From Paludibacter sp. (lineage in GTDB: Bacteria > Bacteroidota > Bacteroidia > Bacteroidales > Paludibacteraceae), in the NCBI GenBank assembly GCA_028690665.1, contig JAQVAV010000003.1:62001-126000 (forward strand): DNA of 64,000 bases, in the 5' to 3' direction. A program made the translations under genes and the position numbers. Of this stretch, positions 48,451-57,663 are shown piece by piece. Under the pieces are notes generated by a model. The model had not been told where the DNA came from. It was given only the letters and a program-made list of their open reading frames with translations, and made no database searches. Every line of letters starts with the position of its first letter. Position 1 is the first letter of the stretch.

Positions 48451-48471
48451 AGTTGATTTATGCCTATGGTT

Positions 48472-48894
48472 TTATAAATTGGAAACTAACTCTTTAATAA
48501 TTTGAGAATATTCCTCGTCCGAAAGATAAATTTTACCCGGATTCATTTCAAAAGTACCTCCGAAAGACAATCCATTTTCATACTTGGGAACCAAATGAAA
48601 ATGCAGGTGAGCCAGCTTATCAGAATAAGCTCCATAATTAATTTTCACGGGAGAGAATGTTCTTTTCATTGCAGCTGCAACCTTCACCACATCTGCCATG
48701 AACAGATTGCGTTCTTCATCTGAAAGTTCAAACAATTCATTCACATGATCTTTGTAGGCAACCACACAACGCCCCTTGTAACTTTGCTCTTTAAATAAGA
48801 ACAAAGTAGAAACCCGCAAATCACAAATTTCAATCATCAAACTTTTCTGAAGTTCATTGCGCTGGCAATAAAGACAATCTAAAGATTTTTCCAT
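48472..48894 (-). CDS. HIT-family protein (histidine triad)
   Basis: 140 residues. The triad is LAHLHFHLVPKY, preceded by CVVAYKDHVNELFELSDEE, the usual HIT layout. The N-terminal CLYCQ is half of a zinc-site pattern. HIT proteins hydrolyse nucleotide conjugates such as adenylated compounds or Ap4A. Cytoplasmic. Substrate not determined by sequence. Confidence 0.9.
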   Translation of the reverse strand: MEKSLDCLYCQRNELQKSLMIEICDLRVSTLFLFKEQSYKGRCVVAYKDHVNELFELSDEERNLFMADVVKVAAAMKRTFSPVKINYGAYSDKLAHLHFHLVPKYENGLSFGGTFEMNPGKIYLSDEEYSQIIKELVSNL

Positions 48895-48924
48895 TTTCGT
48901 AATTCCTATTTTTAAATTTTCAAT

Positions 48925-48954
48925 TAAAAAGGCAGTGAATCCAAATTCACTGCC
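48925..48954 (-). terminator. Intrinsic terminator after the small HTH gene
   Basis: GGCAGTGAAT (48931-48940) pairs perfectly with ATTCACTGCC (48945-48954) over 4 nt. On the minus strand it is followed by TTTTT. It lies 28 bp past the stop of the 84-residue gene. Confidence 0.8.
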
Positions 48955-48981
48955 TGTATTATTTCGTTTTAACTTTATATT

Positions 48982-49236
48982 CTAAGATTTGTTTTCATCT
49001 AAAATTCTCATAGCAACATCTAAAATTATCGTATCGTCCAGCATAACTAAGCCTCCATCAGGCCCCGGTTCAATATGTACCCCAACACTTTTACCTTCTT
49101 TAAAATTATGTCCTCCGAAATAATTACGTACTGTTTCTCTTTCCAGACCAAGTTCTTCGGCGATCTTGGTCATACTACCGCTTGGGAGTGAATCTTTCAC
49201 TTTACGCAGTTCATTAAATGTTATTGTTTTCGTCAT
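48982..49236 (-). CDS. Small helix-turn-helix DNA-binding protein
   Basis: 84 residues. MTKIAEELGLERETVRNYFGG reads as a helix-turn-helix, flanked by KDSLPSGS and by a Gly-rich strand region, VGVHIEPGPDGGLVMLDD. I recognise it as a type widespread in Bacteroidales but with no known function. It has its own terminator, and its upstream DNA carries a perfect palindrome and a tandem repeat, listed separately. Autoregulation is inferred. Confidence 0.8.
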   Translation of the reverse strand: MTKTITFNELRKVKDSLPSGSMTKIAEELGLERETVRNYFGGHNFKEGKSVGVHIEPGPDGGLVMLDDTIILDVAMRILDENKS

Positions 49237-49284
49237 AACTATAAGTATTAGAATGTTAGTACTTCGTGATTTAATAGTCGCTAT

Positions 49285-49340
49285 AAACTTACAAGTTTCA
49301 ATTGAAACAACAAAATAATTTCACAATAATTTCACAATAA
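49285..49340 (-). promoter_or_regulatory. Palindromes and 11-bp tandem repeat upstream of the small HTH gene
   Basis: AAACTT-AC-AAGTTT (49285-49298) overlaps the perfect palindrome GTTTCAATTGAAAC (49295-49308). Next comes TTATTTTG on the minus strand (plus 49311-49318), one mismatch from the -7 consensus, and then two direct copies of AATAATTTCAC (49314-49335) plus AATAA. This would place the palindrome over the start site and the tandem repeat over the -33 region. Confidence 0.5.
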
Positions 49341-49449
49341 AATTATACTTCTGCAACATAAGACACATACAATACTGTGATACTGAACTTTACAAAAATG
49401 GCATTTTTCACACGGAAACAATTTTTAATTAAGCACACAAACTAAGAAC

Positions 49450-50808
49450 TTAACGAGCATAATTTCTATAAAATTCAACAATTGTTTCAATTCCTTTATA
49501 AAACATATCCAAACTAAAGTTTTCATTAGGAGAATGAATTGCATCTTCCTCCAAACCGAACCCCATTAATATAGGCTTTACCTTTAATTCTTTTTCAAAA
49601 ACCGGAACTACTCCGATACTTCCACCCCGTCTTACAGGCAATGGTCTTCTGCCAAAAGTAGTTGTATATGCAGCTTCTGCTGCCTGATAAGCTATTGAAT
49701 CGATGGGACAAACATAACTTTCAGCTCCATGCAGATATTCTATATTAACATCAACATAATCCGGTGCAATAGATTTTATATACTCCGAAACCAAAACAGA
49801 TATTTTACCTGAATGTTGTTCAGGAACAAGCCTTGTTGAAATCTTGGCAAACGCTTTAGCCGGCAAAACAGTTTTAGCACCGTCTCCTGTATAACCACCC
49901 CAAATACCACAAATATCAAATGTTGGGCGCACTCCGGTTCTTTCCAGTGTCGTATATCCCTTTTCTCCATGTACAGCCGTTATTCCCAAACTTTTTTTAT
50001 AGGTTGTTTCGTCGAACGGTATCATGGAAAGTAGTGCTTTTTCTTCTTCCGAAAGTTCAACTACATCATCATAAAAACCAGGAATAGTAATTTTACCATC
50101 GGCATCTATTAATTGTGCAAGAATTTTTGTCAATTCATTGATAGGGTTTGCCACAGCTCCACCAAAAATTCCCGAATGTAAATCTCTGTTTGCCGATGAG
50201 ACTTCAATCTGCCAATACGCAAGTCCTCGCAAACCGGTAGTAATGCTTGGCAAATCGGCTCCCAGCATGCTCGTATCTGAGACTAAAACAGTATCACATT
50301 TCAGCATATCTGCATTTGTTCTGCAGAACTCTTCGAGATTAGGGGATCCTATTTCTTCTTCTCCTTCGAGAATAAACTTCACATTACAATTTAACTCGTT
50401 GGATTTCAATAAATACTCGAATGCAACATAATGCATAAATGACTGGCCCTTATCGTCATCAGCACCTCTGGCATAAATTTTATCATTTCTAATTTCCGGG
50501 GTAAACGGATCTGACGCCCATAAATACAAAGGCTCAGCCGGCATAACATCATAATGTCCGTAAATTAACACAGTAGGAACAGATTCAGACATATTATATT
50601 CCGCATAAACTACCGGATTTCCCTTCGTCGAAATCACTTCAACATGACTCATCCCTACTCCCTTTAATAAATTCGCCCAAAGATTAGCACAACTCACAAT
50701 TTCGTTTTTTTTATCAGCATGAGCGCTAACACTTGGTATTCTGATAAGACTAAAAAGTTTATCAAAGATTGCATCCTCGTTTATATGAACATAATCCTTT
50801 ACTGTCAT
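49450..50808 (-). CDS. M20 family dipeptidase
   Basis: 452 residues, cytoplasmic zinc peptidase. Motifs: LIYGHYDVMPAEP, ARGADDDKGQSFMH, and ILEGEEEIGSPNLEEF (catalytic Glu), then GIFGGAVANPINELTKIL and a final GLEEDAIHSPNENFSLDMF. This pattern matches the CNDP/PepV-like dipeptidase branch (M20A/F), which cleaves dipeptides. It has no signal peptide. No convincing promoter was identified upstream. Confidence 0.93.
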   Translation of the reverse strand: MTVKDYVHINEDAIFDKLFSLIRIPSVSAHADKKNEIVSCANLWANLLKGVGMSHVEVISTKGNPVVYAEYNMSESVPTVLIYGHYDVMPAEPLYLWASDPFTPEIRNDKIYARGADDDKGQSFMHYVAFEYLLKSNELNCNVKFILEGEEEIGSPNLEEFCRTNADMLKCDTVLVSDTSMLGADLPSITTGLRGLAYWQIEVSSANRDLHSGIFGGAVANPINELTKILAQLIDADGKITIPGFYDDVVELSEEEKALLSMIPFDETTYKKSLGITAVHGEKGYTTLERTGVRPTFDICGIWGGYTGDGAKTVLPAKAFAKISTRLVPEQHSGKISVLVSEYIKSIAPDYVDVNIEYLHGAESYVCPIDSIAYQAAEAAYTTTFGRRPLPVRRGGSIGVVPVFEKELKVKPILMGFGLEEDAIHSPNENFSLDMFYKGIETIVEFYRNYAR

Positions 50809-51000
50809 AATTATTATTTTTTATATATTAATCAATAATATTCCTATTTTATAATATAATAAACATAAAACATAATCGTTTTATTATGTTGAAACATAAA
50901 AATATTATATAAAGTTAGTTTATTGAGTAATGACTTAAGCCAGCACGATAAATTAACCTAATTATTTTGTATTTTCATTTATTTATACAATAAGATTACT

Positions 51001-51056
51001 TTGTAAGTTGAAAAATTTAAGTACTTTTGCAGCTCTAAAAAACTTAAGTACATTTG
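51001..51056 (+). promoter_or_regulatory. Two tandem promoters of the polysaccharide export operon
   Basis: TACTTTTG (51022-51029) has a TTG at 51001-51003, 18 nt upstream, as a -33 element. A second match, TACATTTG (51049-51056), lies 27 bp on. Both are embedded in a similar block, TTAAGTACnTTTG, so the promoter looks duplicated. Confidence 0.55.
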
Positions 51057-51102
51057 TAATATTGACATTTTTCAATAAAACTGACTATTAAAATCATTTT
51101 GA

Positions 51103-51897
51103 ATGAAAAAAAATTTACTCTTCCTCTTTTTATTTTTATCAATACTTTTTTCTGGCTGTATCTCACAAAAAGAAGTTGCATATTTCAGAGGATTAAGCAA
51201 AGACTCAACGGCTGATATCAACAAAAATTTCAAAACCATTCATGAAGCAGTAATATGCAATGGGGATATGTTGTCCATAACAGTAACCGGCATTGATCCC
51301 AATGCCGTTGCTCCTTTCAATCTTCCACTTGTATCATACGCATCACCAGGTAGCGACAAATTATATACAGCTCCGACATTACAATCGTACCTCGTAGATG
51401 TAAACGGTGACATTGATTTCCCGGTTATAGGAAATATTAAGGTTGGCGGATTAAAAAAATCAGAAGCAATCATTCTGATATCCCAGAAATTGGCTCCATA
51501 TCTAAAAAATCCAATTGTTACGATACAATTTATGAACTATAAAATTACTGTCCTCGGGGAAGTAACACGTCCGGGACAGTACACTATCAATAACGAAAGA
51601 GTAACTATATTGGATGCGTTAGGGCTTGCGGGTGACATGACAATATACGGAGTTAGAAAAAACGTACTCATAACCAGAGAAAATAATGGTAAACTTGAAT
51701 TTGAACGATTGAATTTAAACTCAAATGAAATTTTCAAATCACCATATTATTATCTTCAACAAAACGATGTTGTATATGTTGAGCCTAACAAAGTGAAAGC
51801 AATTGCAGCAGAAAACTTCGGGTTATATTTGTCGACACTATCAACTTTAGCTTCTGTTTCGACAGCAATATTTTATTACATAAATACTACAAATTAG
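51103..51897 (+). CDS. Wza-like polysaccharide export outer-membrane lipoprotein
   Basis: 264 residues with lipobox LFSGCISQKEVAYFRGL. A Poly_export domain spans about 45-140 (GDMLSITVTGIDP, YLVDVNGDIDFPVIGNIKVGG) and an SLBB domain about 150-235 (ITVLGEVTRPGQYTINNERVTILDAL). It ends in a hydrophobic helix. It forms the outer-membrane exit pore for capsule or exopolysaccharide. The tyrosine kinase gene follows after 45 bp; no glycosyltransferase is nearby. Confidence 0.95.
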   Translation: MKKNLLFLFLFLSILFSGCISQKEVAYFRGLSKDSTADINKNFKTIHEAVICNGDMLSITVTGIDPNAVAPFNLPLVSYASPGSDKLYTAPTLQSYLVDVNGDIDFPVIGNIKVGGLKKSEAIILISQKLAPYLKNPIVTIQFMNYKITVLGEVTRPGQYTINNERVTILDALGLAGDMTIYGVRKNVLITRENNGKLEFERLNLNSNEIFKSPYYYLQQNDVVYVEPNKVKAIAAENFGLYLSTLSTLASVSTAIFYYINTTN

Positions 51898-51942
51898 AAC
51901 AACTAATAAACCTCACGCAAGCAGTATAATTTTACGTAAATA

Positions 51943-54255
51943 ATGGAATCTAATCAAAATACAAACAGGTCTACAAATAATAATGATATTATTGATATTA
52001 GAGAAATAGCGTCAAAGTATCTGAAAAAATGGTATATTTTCGTTATTTCATTATTTATAGTTTTCTCATTAACAGCACTATATTATTTGAGAACAGTTCC
52101 AAGTTACAGTGTACAAACAAGCATATTACTTCGCCAGGATAATAATGCAGGTGCACTCAGTGAGCAGGCTATACTTGAAAACTTCGGCATGACCGGAAGC
52201 AACAAGGATGCTGAAGATGAAATGCAGATTCTGAGTTCCAAAACTATTATGCAGAATGCCGTAAAAAAATTAGGAATTGAAACAGAATACTATAAAAAAA
52301 CAGGACTAAAAAAATTGGACATCTACCCTGCCACTCCATTAAAAATAATACTTCCTGAAAATTTCAACGATACACTCAAAAGCACGTTGAAACTTAAAAT
52401 TGAGGCATCTGGAGATGGTTATAAAATAAAATATGAGTGTTGGAAACAAAAAGAAACTTATAAAATAAAGAATCTGAGCTCCGGGATTAGCACTCCCGTT
52501 GGAAAAATCAGTTTCATAGTCAATCCGGATTTTGACAAAACAGAGAAATACGAAATTGTATCATACTCATACAGAGTTATATCAGACATATATTCGCAAC
52601 AAATAACTATTGCACAAGCCAATAAAAAATCCAACGCAATTAACATTTCAAATATCGCTAAAAACAAAACCAAAGCAATAAATCTACTTAATAAACTGGT
52701 TGATTTGTATAATCTGGATGCTGTGATTGATAAAAACATGATTGCAGCCAATACTAAGGACTTTGTTGATGACAGAATTAAACTTATCCAGACAGAACTA
52801 TCAGATGTTGAAGAGCATGTTGAAAATTACAAGAAAGAAAATAATCTTACCGATATTTCTTCGGAAGCAGAATTGTTTTTACAAACGTCGAGTGAATACA
52901 ACAAAAAACTTTCTGAGATAGAGACACAATTGAATATCGTCAGTTACATTGAAGACTACATTAAAGAAAACAAAAATCAATACAGTTTGATCCCGGCTAA
53001 TTTGGGAATCGAAGATCAATCTTTAGCAGACCAGGTTAAAATATATAACGAAACTCTGTTGGAACGACTTAAATTATTGAGAACGACAAACACAGAAAAT
53101 CCTGTTACCAGCCAGTTGGAACAACAGATAAGAGCGCTTCGTTCAACTGTAATTATGAGCATAGGCAGTATCAAAGAAGGTTTGAAAATTTCCAAAAACG
53201 ATCTATTGAAAAAAGAAAGCCAGTTTACGAACAAAATCAAAGAGATTCCTACCCAGGAAAGAAAATATATTGAGATAAAACGTCAACAGGAAATAAAACA
53301 AAACCTTTATTTGTTCTTATTGCAAAAACGTGAAGAAAATGCCTTGACACTTGCAAGTACGGTACCTTCGGCAAAAACTTTAGATAAGGCTTATGCGTCT
53401 ATTCAACCAGTATCCCCTAAACTTACTTTACTTTTTGCTATAGCTTTAATTCTTGGATTTGGATTTCCTATTGGAATTATATACGTTTTGGATTTGTTTG
53501 ACAACAAAATCAGTGACAGAAAACAGTTCAGAAAACTTGTTAAAGTGCCATTTTTAGGAGTTATAGGAAACAGCAAAGAAAATGATCGAGTTGTGGTTCG
53601 GGAAGGTAAGACGACTTCCATTGTGGAAATGTTCAGAATGGTAAGAACAAACCTTCAATTTATGCTCAATGGGGAAAGTTCTCATGTTTTACTTATTACA
53701 TCCAGCATTAGTGGTGAAGGTAAATCATTTACAGCCATAAATTTAGCTACATCTTTTGCTCTTTTGAATAAAAAAGTAATATTAGTTGGCTTGGATATCA
53801 GAAAGCCTAAATTAGGCGATTACATGCACATTTCAAAAAGTTCAGGAATAACACTCTATCTTTCAAGCGATTCATATCAAACGAAAGACATCATTATTCC
53901 TTCCGGGATTCATAAAATGTTTGATGTTATACCAGCCGGACCAATTCCGCCAAATCCATCCGAATTACTTATGAGTAAGAAGCTAGACAACCTAATTGAA
54001 GAATTGAAAAAAGATTATGAATATATTATTATAGATTCAGCACCTGTAGGAGTAGTATCAGACACTTTCCTTCTTAATCGATTTACGGATTTGTCAATTT
54101 ATGTATCCAGACAGAATTATACACCTCGTGAATTAACAGAACTTATCAACGAAATATATAATAATAACCGTTTAAAAAACATGGGAGTTATATTAAACGG
54201 AGTAGATGAAAACTCAGGATATGGATATGGGTACGGATACGAAAGTAAAAAATGA
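51943..54255 (+). CDS. Wzc-like polysaccharide co-polymerase / bacterial tyrosine kinase
   Basis: 770 residues. N-terminal Wzz domain with a first membrane helix at about 30-50 (WYIFVISLFIVFSLTALYYL), a long periplasmic coiled coil at about 270-460, a second membrane helix at about 490-515, then a cytoplasmic BY-kinase. Walker A SSISGEGKSFTAINLATSF lies near 590, Walker A' ILVGLDIRKPKLGDY, and Walker B-like YEYIIIDSAPVGVVSD. The C-terminus is a Tyr-rich tail (YGYGYGYE), the usual autophosphorylation cluster. It controls chain length with the upstream Wza. Confidence 0.95.
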   Translation: MESNQNTNRSTNNNDIIDIREIASKYLKKWYIFVISLFIVFSLTALYYLRTVPSYSVQTSILLRQDNNAGALSEQAILENFGMTGSNKDAEDEMQILSSKTIMQNAVKKLGIETEYYKKTGLKKLDIYPATPLKIILPENFNDTLKSTLKLKIEASGDGYKIKYECWKQKETYKIKNLSSGISTPVGKISFIVNPDFDKTEKYEIVSYSYRVISDIYSQQITIAQANKKSNAINISNIAKNKTKAINLLNKLVDLYNLDAVIDKNMIAANTKDFVDDRIKLIQTELSDVEEHVENYKKENNLTDISSEAELFLQTSSEYNKKLSEIETQLNIVSYIEDYIKENKNQYSLIPANLGIEDQSLADQVKIYNETLLERLKLLRTTNTENPVTSQLEQQIRALRSTVIMSIGSIKEGLKISKNDLLKKESQFTNKIKEIPTQERKYIEIKRQQEIKQNLYLFLLQKREENALTLASTVPSAKTLDKAYASIQPVSPKLTLLFAIALILGFGFPIGIIYVLDLFDNKISDRKQFRKLVKVPFLGVIGNSKENDRVVVREGKTTSIVEMFRMVRTNLQFMLNGESSHVLLITSSISGEGKSFTAINLATSFALLNKKVILVGLDIRKPKLGDYMHISKSSGITLYLSSDSYQTKDIIIPSGIHKMFDVIPAGPIPPNPSELLMSKKLDNLIEELKKDYEYIIIDSAPVGVVSDTFLLNRFTDLSIYVSRQNYTPRELTELINEIYNNNRLKNMGVILNGVDENSGYGYGYGYESKK

Positions 54256-54273
54256 AATAAAAAAAATGAAATA

Positions 54274-54309
54274 AAAAAAACCTTGAAAACAATTTCAAGG
54301 TTTTTTTGT
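54274..54309 (+). terminator. Intrinsic terminator after the wza-wzc operon
   Basis: AAAACCTTGAAA and TTTCAAGGTTTT pair over a 4-nt loop, followed by T-run. It ends the two-gene operon. Confidence 0.85.
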
Positions 54310-54445
54310 TTAAATCAGGAAACTTAGAAACTTATATATTATTTAAGTTTCCATTAAATAACTTATTATAAAATACTTATAATAAAATGCACACACATTT
54401 AATCTATTTTTAATTCATTTTACGAATTAAATAAATTTGTTTTTA

Positions 54446-54453
54446 TAATTTTG
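54446..54453 (+). promoter_or_regulatory. -7 box of the TetR gene
   Basis: TAATTTTG, an exact TAnnTTTG match 23 bp before the start codon. No -33 element at the usual distance. Confidence 0.5.
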
Positions 54454-54476
54454 CAACTTCTTTAGTTTAAAATGAT

Positions 54477-55106
54477 ATGGATCTTCAAAAAGAACAAATA
54501 ATACAAACATCAGATAATCTTTTCAAAACAAATGGTATACGCAATATCTCTATTGATCAAATCTGTTCAGATCTTAGGATATCAAAAAAAACATTCTATG
54601 CTCATTTTATGCAAAAAGAAGATTTGGTTGATGCTGTGGTTACCTATAATAAACAACAAACATTAAACAAATTTTCTAAAAACCTTAAAAACAAAAATGC
54701 AATTGACGGTCTAATATTTATTGTCAGAGAAATAAAAAAGAATGCTGATTGTGAGTCTCATGCCATGTGGTTCGACATAGAAAAGTATTACCCCAGATTA
54801 TTTGAAAAACATCAAAACGAACAAAAAGTTACAATTAAAAACGGATTCGAGAATAATTTACATCAAGGCATTACCGAAGGATACTACAGGAAGGATCTGG
54901 ACATAGAACTAACTTCTATTTTTCATGCGATTCAAATAAAAAACACTTTTGATTTAATGGAACAATCTTCCATAAAATTCACAAAAAAACGATTGCTCGA
55001 TTTTTTTATTGATTTAATGATGCACCTTATCGCGAATGAAAAAGGATTAAAATATTTAGAAGAACATTATTTTAAAGATGAGAAAACAGAAAAAGTAACA
55101 ACTTAG
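54477..55106 (+). CDS. TetR family transcriptional regulator
   Basis: 209 residues. The N-terminal helix-turn-helix is NISIDQICSDLRISKKTFYAHFMQKEDLVDAV, a standard TetR DNA-binding pattern. The ligand-binding half (about 60-209) is helical and unassigned. It lies 126 bp upstream of the TolC-MFP-RND operon on the same strand and probably represses it, a common layout for efflux pumps. Confidence 0.92.
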   Translation: MDLQKEQIIQTSDNLFKTNGIRNISIDQICSDLRISKKTFYAHFMQKEDLVDAVVTYNKQQTLNKFSKNLKNKNAIDGLIFIVREIKKNADCESHAMWFDIEKYYPRLFEKHQNEQKVTIKNGFENNLHQGITEGYYRKDLDIELTSIFHAIQIKNTFDLMEQSSIKFTKKRLLDFFIDLMMHLIANEKGLKYLEEHYFKDEKTEKVTT

Positions 55107-55146
55107 ACACAAAAACGAATCATTTCGTCGGGGAATGATCTCTGTT

Positions 55147-55190
55147 TATCGATTTTATTTTATTGATATTCGATATAACCACTAATTTTG
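55147..55190 (+). promoter_or_regulatory. Efflux operon promoter with candidate TetR operator
   Basis: TAATTTTG (55183-55190) has a TTG at 55163-55165 as a possible -33. The arms TATCGA (55147-55152) and TCGATA (55170-55175) form an inverted repeat that spans the -33 element, a sensible place for a repressor. Confidence 0.4.
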
Positions 55191-55232
55191 CCCAAGTTTA
55201 TAATAAAAAACAACATATAGTTAATAAAGATT

Positions 55233-56567
55233 GTGAGAAGACTAAAATTCAGAACAGGAATGGTTTTATGCTTAATGAGCATATTACCTATGGCTATGCT
55301 TAAAGCACAGGATACAGTTAGTGTATCGCTTTCCAAAGCAATTGAAATTGCGCTCAGCGAAAGTCCAACAATAAAAATTGCCAATAAAGAAATTAAACGG
55401 GTTGACTATAGTAAAAAAGAAAGATTGTCTGGCCTTTTTCCTACGATTAGCGGTTCGGGGACTTATGGACGAACTTTGGCTAAATCGAAAAATGTCATTA
55501 CGATGAATGGCCAGGAAATAACCATGGAGTTTGGCGTAGATAACACATTTTCGGCAGGAGTATCGGCTTCTTTACCCATTATCTCCCCTACTCTTTGGGC
55601 AACTTTGAAATTAAACGAATATGATGCTGAATTAGCTCTAGAGTCAGCCCGTTCATCAAAATTATCTTTAGTAAATCAGGTAACAAAAGCATATTATGCT
55701 ATTTTACTGGCCCAGGACTCTTATGATGTATTTAATAAAAGCTATCAAAGCAGTACTGAAAATGCAAAAATAATTTCTGATAAATACAAACAGGGAACTG
55801 TTTCCGAGTATGAATGGATCAGAGCGGATGTTCAGCAAAGAAACTCCCAGACAAACCTTGTTTCGGCAAAGAATGCGGTTAATCTCAGTAAATTACAGCT
55901 AAAATTGCTTATGGGCCTAGATATGTATACCGAGATTAAAGTAACCGGTAAACTATCTGATTTCGAAAATGATTTATACGGTACAATGCTCGAAGTTGAT
56001 ACAACAAAACTTACTTCAAACACAGATCTGAAACAATTGGACATCAAAACAAAACAACTAAAACAATCATTGAATATACAAAAAACAGCATGGTTGCCAA
56101 CATTGGGAGCAAGTATTAATTACTCACAAAACACCATGGGCAATGATGAAGTCAATTTGAGTGATTACACTACCTATCCGGCAAGTACAGTCGGATTGTC
56201 ATTGCAAATTCCTATTTTTCAGGGAGGAAGTAAGCATTATAAATATAAACAATTACAAATGCAACTTTCAGAACTGAAAGACCAACGGGAAAATCTGAAA
56301 AAATCAATCGATTTGCAGGCAATCAATTGTATGAACAATATGAAAAATGCCATTGAAAAAATAGCATCAAATAAAAAAGCCCTTTCCCAGGCAGAAAAAG
56401 CCATGTTGATTTCTCAAAAACGCTATGAGGTTGGAGCCGGAACATATTTAGATGTAACCAACTCCGAACTGGCTTATGTACAGGCAGGTCTTTCATACAA
56501 TCAGTCAATTTATGATTATTTATCAGCTAAATCAGATCTTGAAAAATTGTTCGGATCAGAATATTAA
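55233..56567 (+). CDS. TolC family outer-membrane efflux channel
   Basis: 444 residues from a GTG start at 55233, chosen because it gives the positive n-region MRRLKFRTG before the hydrophobic stretch; the ATG at 55260 is the alternative. Two OEP repeats are visible (VSLSKAIEIALSESPTIKIANKEIKRV; KYKQGTVSEYEWIRADVQQ; RYEVGAGTYLDVTNSELAYVQA), typical of TolC trimer subunits. First gene of the pump operon. Confidence 0.93.
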   Translation: MRRLKFRTGMVLCLMSILPMAMLKAQDTVSVSLSKAIEIALSESPTIKIANKEIKRVDYSKKERLSGLFPTISGSGTYGRTLAKSKNVITMNGQEITMEFGVDNTFSAGVSASLPIISPTLWATLKLNEYDAELALESARSSKLSLVNQVTKAYYAILLAQDSYDVFNKSYQSSTENAKIISDKYKQGTVSEYEWIRADVQQRNSQTNLVSAKNAVNLSKLQLKLLMGLDMYTEIKVTGKLSDFENDLYGTMLEVDTTKLTSNTDLKQLDIKTKQLKQSLNIQKTAWLPTLGASINYSQNTMGNDEVNLSDYTTYPASTVGLSLQIPIFQGGSKHYKYKQLQMQLSELKDQRENLKKSIDLQAINCMNNMKNAIEKIASNKKALSQAEKAMLISQKRYEVGAGTYLDVTNSELAYVQAGLSYNQSIYDYLSAKSDLEKLFGSEY

Positions 56568-56613
56568 AAATAAAAGGTATTAGAGTTCATTAGATAACAA
56601 TCAAATTATAAAT

Positions 56614-57645
56614 ATGAGAAAGCTTAAATTTTTAGGGATATTTATTATAGCTATTGCAGCTGTAACCCTTGTATCGTGCAATAAAAAGGAGAAGGCAGAA
56701 ACAGCTGCAACAGAAAGTACAGCTTCACTTCCGAAAGTAAAGCTCGCTTTGGCAGAAATTAAAGATATAAACCAAAATGGTTCTTTTACCGCAACTGTGG
56801 AGCCAGACGTAAAAAATAATATTGCACCATCTGCACCAGGACGTATTCGGCATATTTTTGTTGAAGTTGGCGACCATATAAGTAAGGGTCAAAAAATAGC
56901 CCAAATGGATGTTGCGAATCTGTCAAACTTAGAAACACAGGTTGAAAACTATAAGAAAAATTATAAACGTGTATCCGAGTTATTTTCTGTGGGAGGCGCC
57001 TCACAACAGGAACTCGACAATGCAAAATTGCAATTGGACATGGCTGATACGAACCTGAAAAACATGAGTGAAAACACTTATCTTTTAAGCCCTATAAACG
57101 GAGTTATAACAGCTAAAAATTATGACGAAGGAGATCTTTACACAGGTCAAATGGCCATTGCAACAGTTATGCAAATCAACCCTGTTAAATTGAAAATAAA
57201 TGTATCCGAATCGTTTTATTCGCAAATAAAAACAGGCATGCCGGTTAGTGTAAAGTTGGATGTATTCAAAGATGAAGAATTCTCAGGAAAAGTAAGTCTT
57301 ATCTATCCGACAATAGACGAACGTACGCGTACATTTACCGTAGAAATTAAGCTACCAAATAATAATGGGAAAATTAAGCCGGGAATGTTTGCCCGTGTAG
57401 GAATTGATTTCGGTAGTCTTAAACGAGTAGTAGTACCCGATGTTGCCGTTGTAAAGCAGGTTGGGTCCGGAGCCCGTTTCGTATATATTTATAACAACGG
57501 GGTTGTCGTTATGAAACAAATAGGAATAGGACAAAGATTTGATGATTTATTCGAAATAACCTCCGGATTGGACGGTAACGAACAAATTGTAGTTTCGGGC
57601 ATCTCAAAACTTGTTGACGGCTGCAAAGTTAATGTTGTGAAATAA
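56614..57645 (+). CDS. RND efflux periplasmic adaptor (membrane fusion protein), lipoprotein
   Basis: 343 residues with lipobox VTLVSCNKKEK. Biotinyl-lipoyl-like halves (NIAPSAPGRIRHIFVEVGDHISKGQKIAQMD; LLSPINGVITAKNYDEGDLYTG) flank a short coiled-coil hairpin, then the beta-barrel (GKVSLIYPTIDERTRTFTVEI). It bridges the inner-membrane pump and TolC. Follows tolC by 46 bp and precedes the RND pump by 18 bp. Confidence 0.94.
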   Translation: MRKLKFLGIFIIAIAAVTLVSCNKKEKAETAATESTASLPKVKLALAEIKDINQNGSFTATVEPDVKNNIAPSAPGRIRHIFVEVGDHISKGQKIAQMDVANLSNLETQVENYKKNYKRVSELFSVGGASQQELDNAKLQLDMADTNLKNMSENTYLLSPINGVITAKNYDEGDLYTGQMAIATVMQINPVKLKINVSESFYSQIKTGMPVSVKLDVFKDEEFSGKVSLIYPTIDERTRTFTVEIKLPNNNGKIKPGMFARVGIDFGSLKRVVVPDVAVVKQVGSGARFVYIYNNGVVVMKQIGIGQRFDDLFEITSGLDGNEQIVVSGISKLVDGCKVNVVK

Positions 57646-57663
57646 AGTATAAAAAATTAAGAC

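Noticed and set aside
49314-49340. Possible CRISPR-like repeat
   Set aside because: Only two 11-bp direct copies without spacers; it is a promoter-region tandem repeat.
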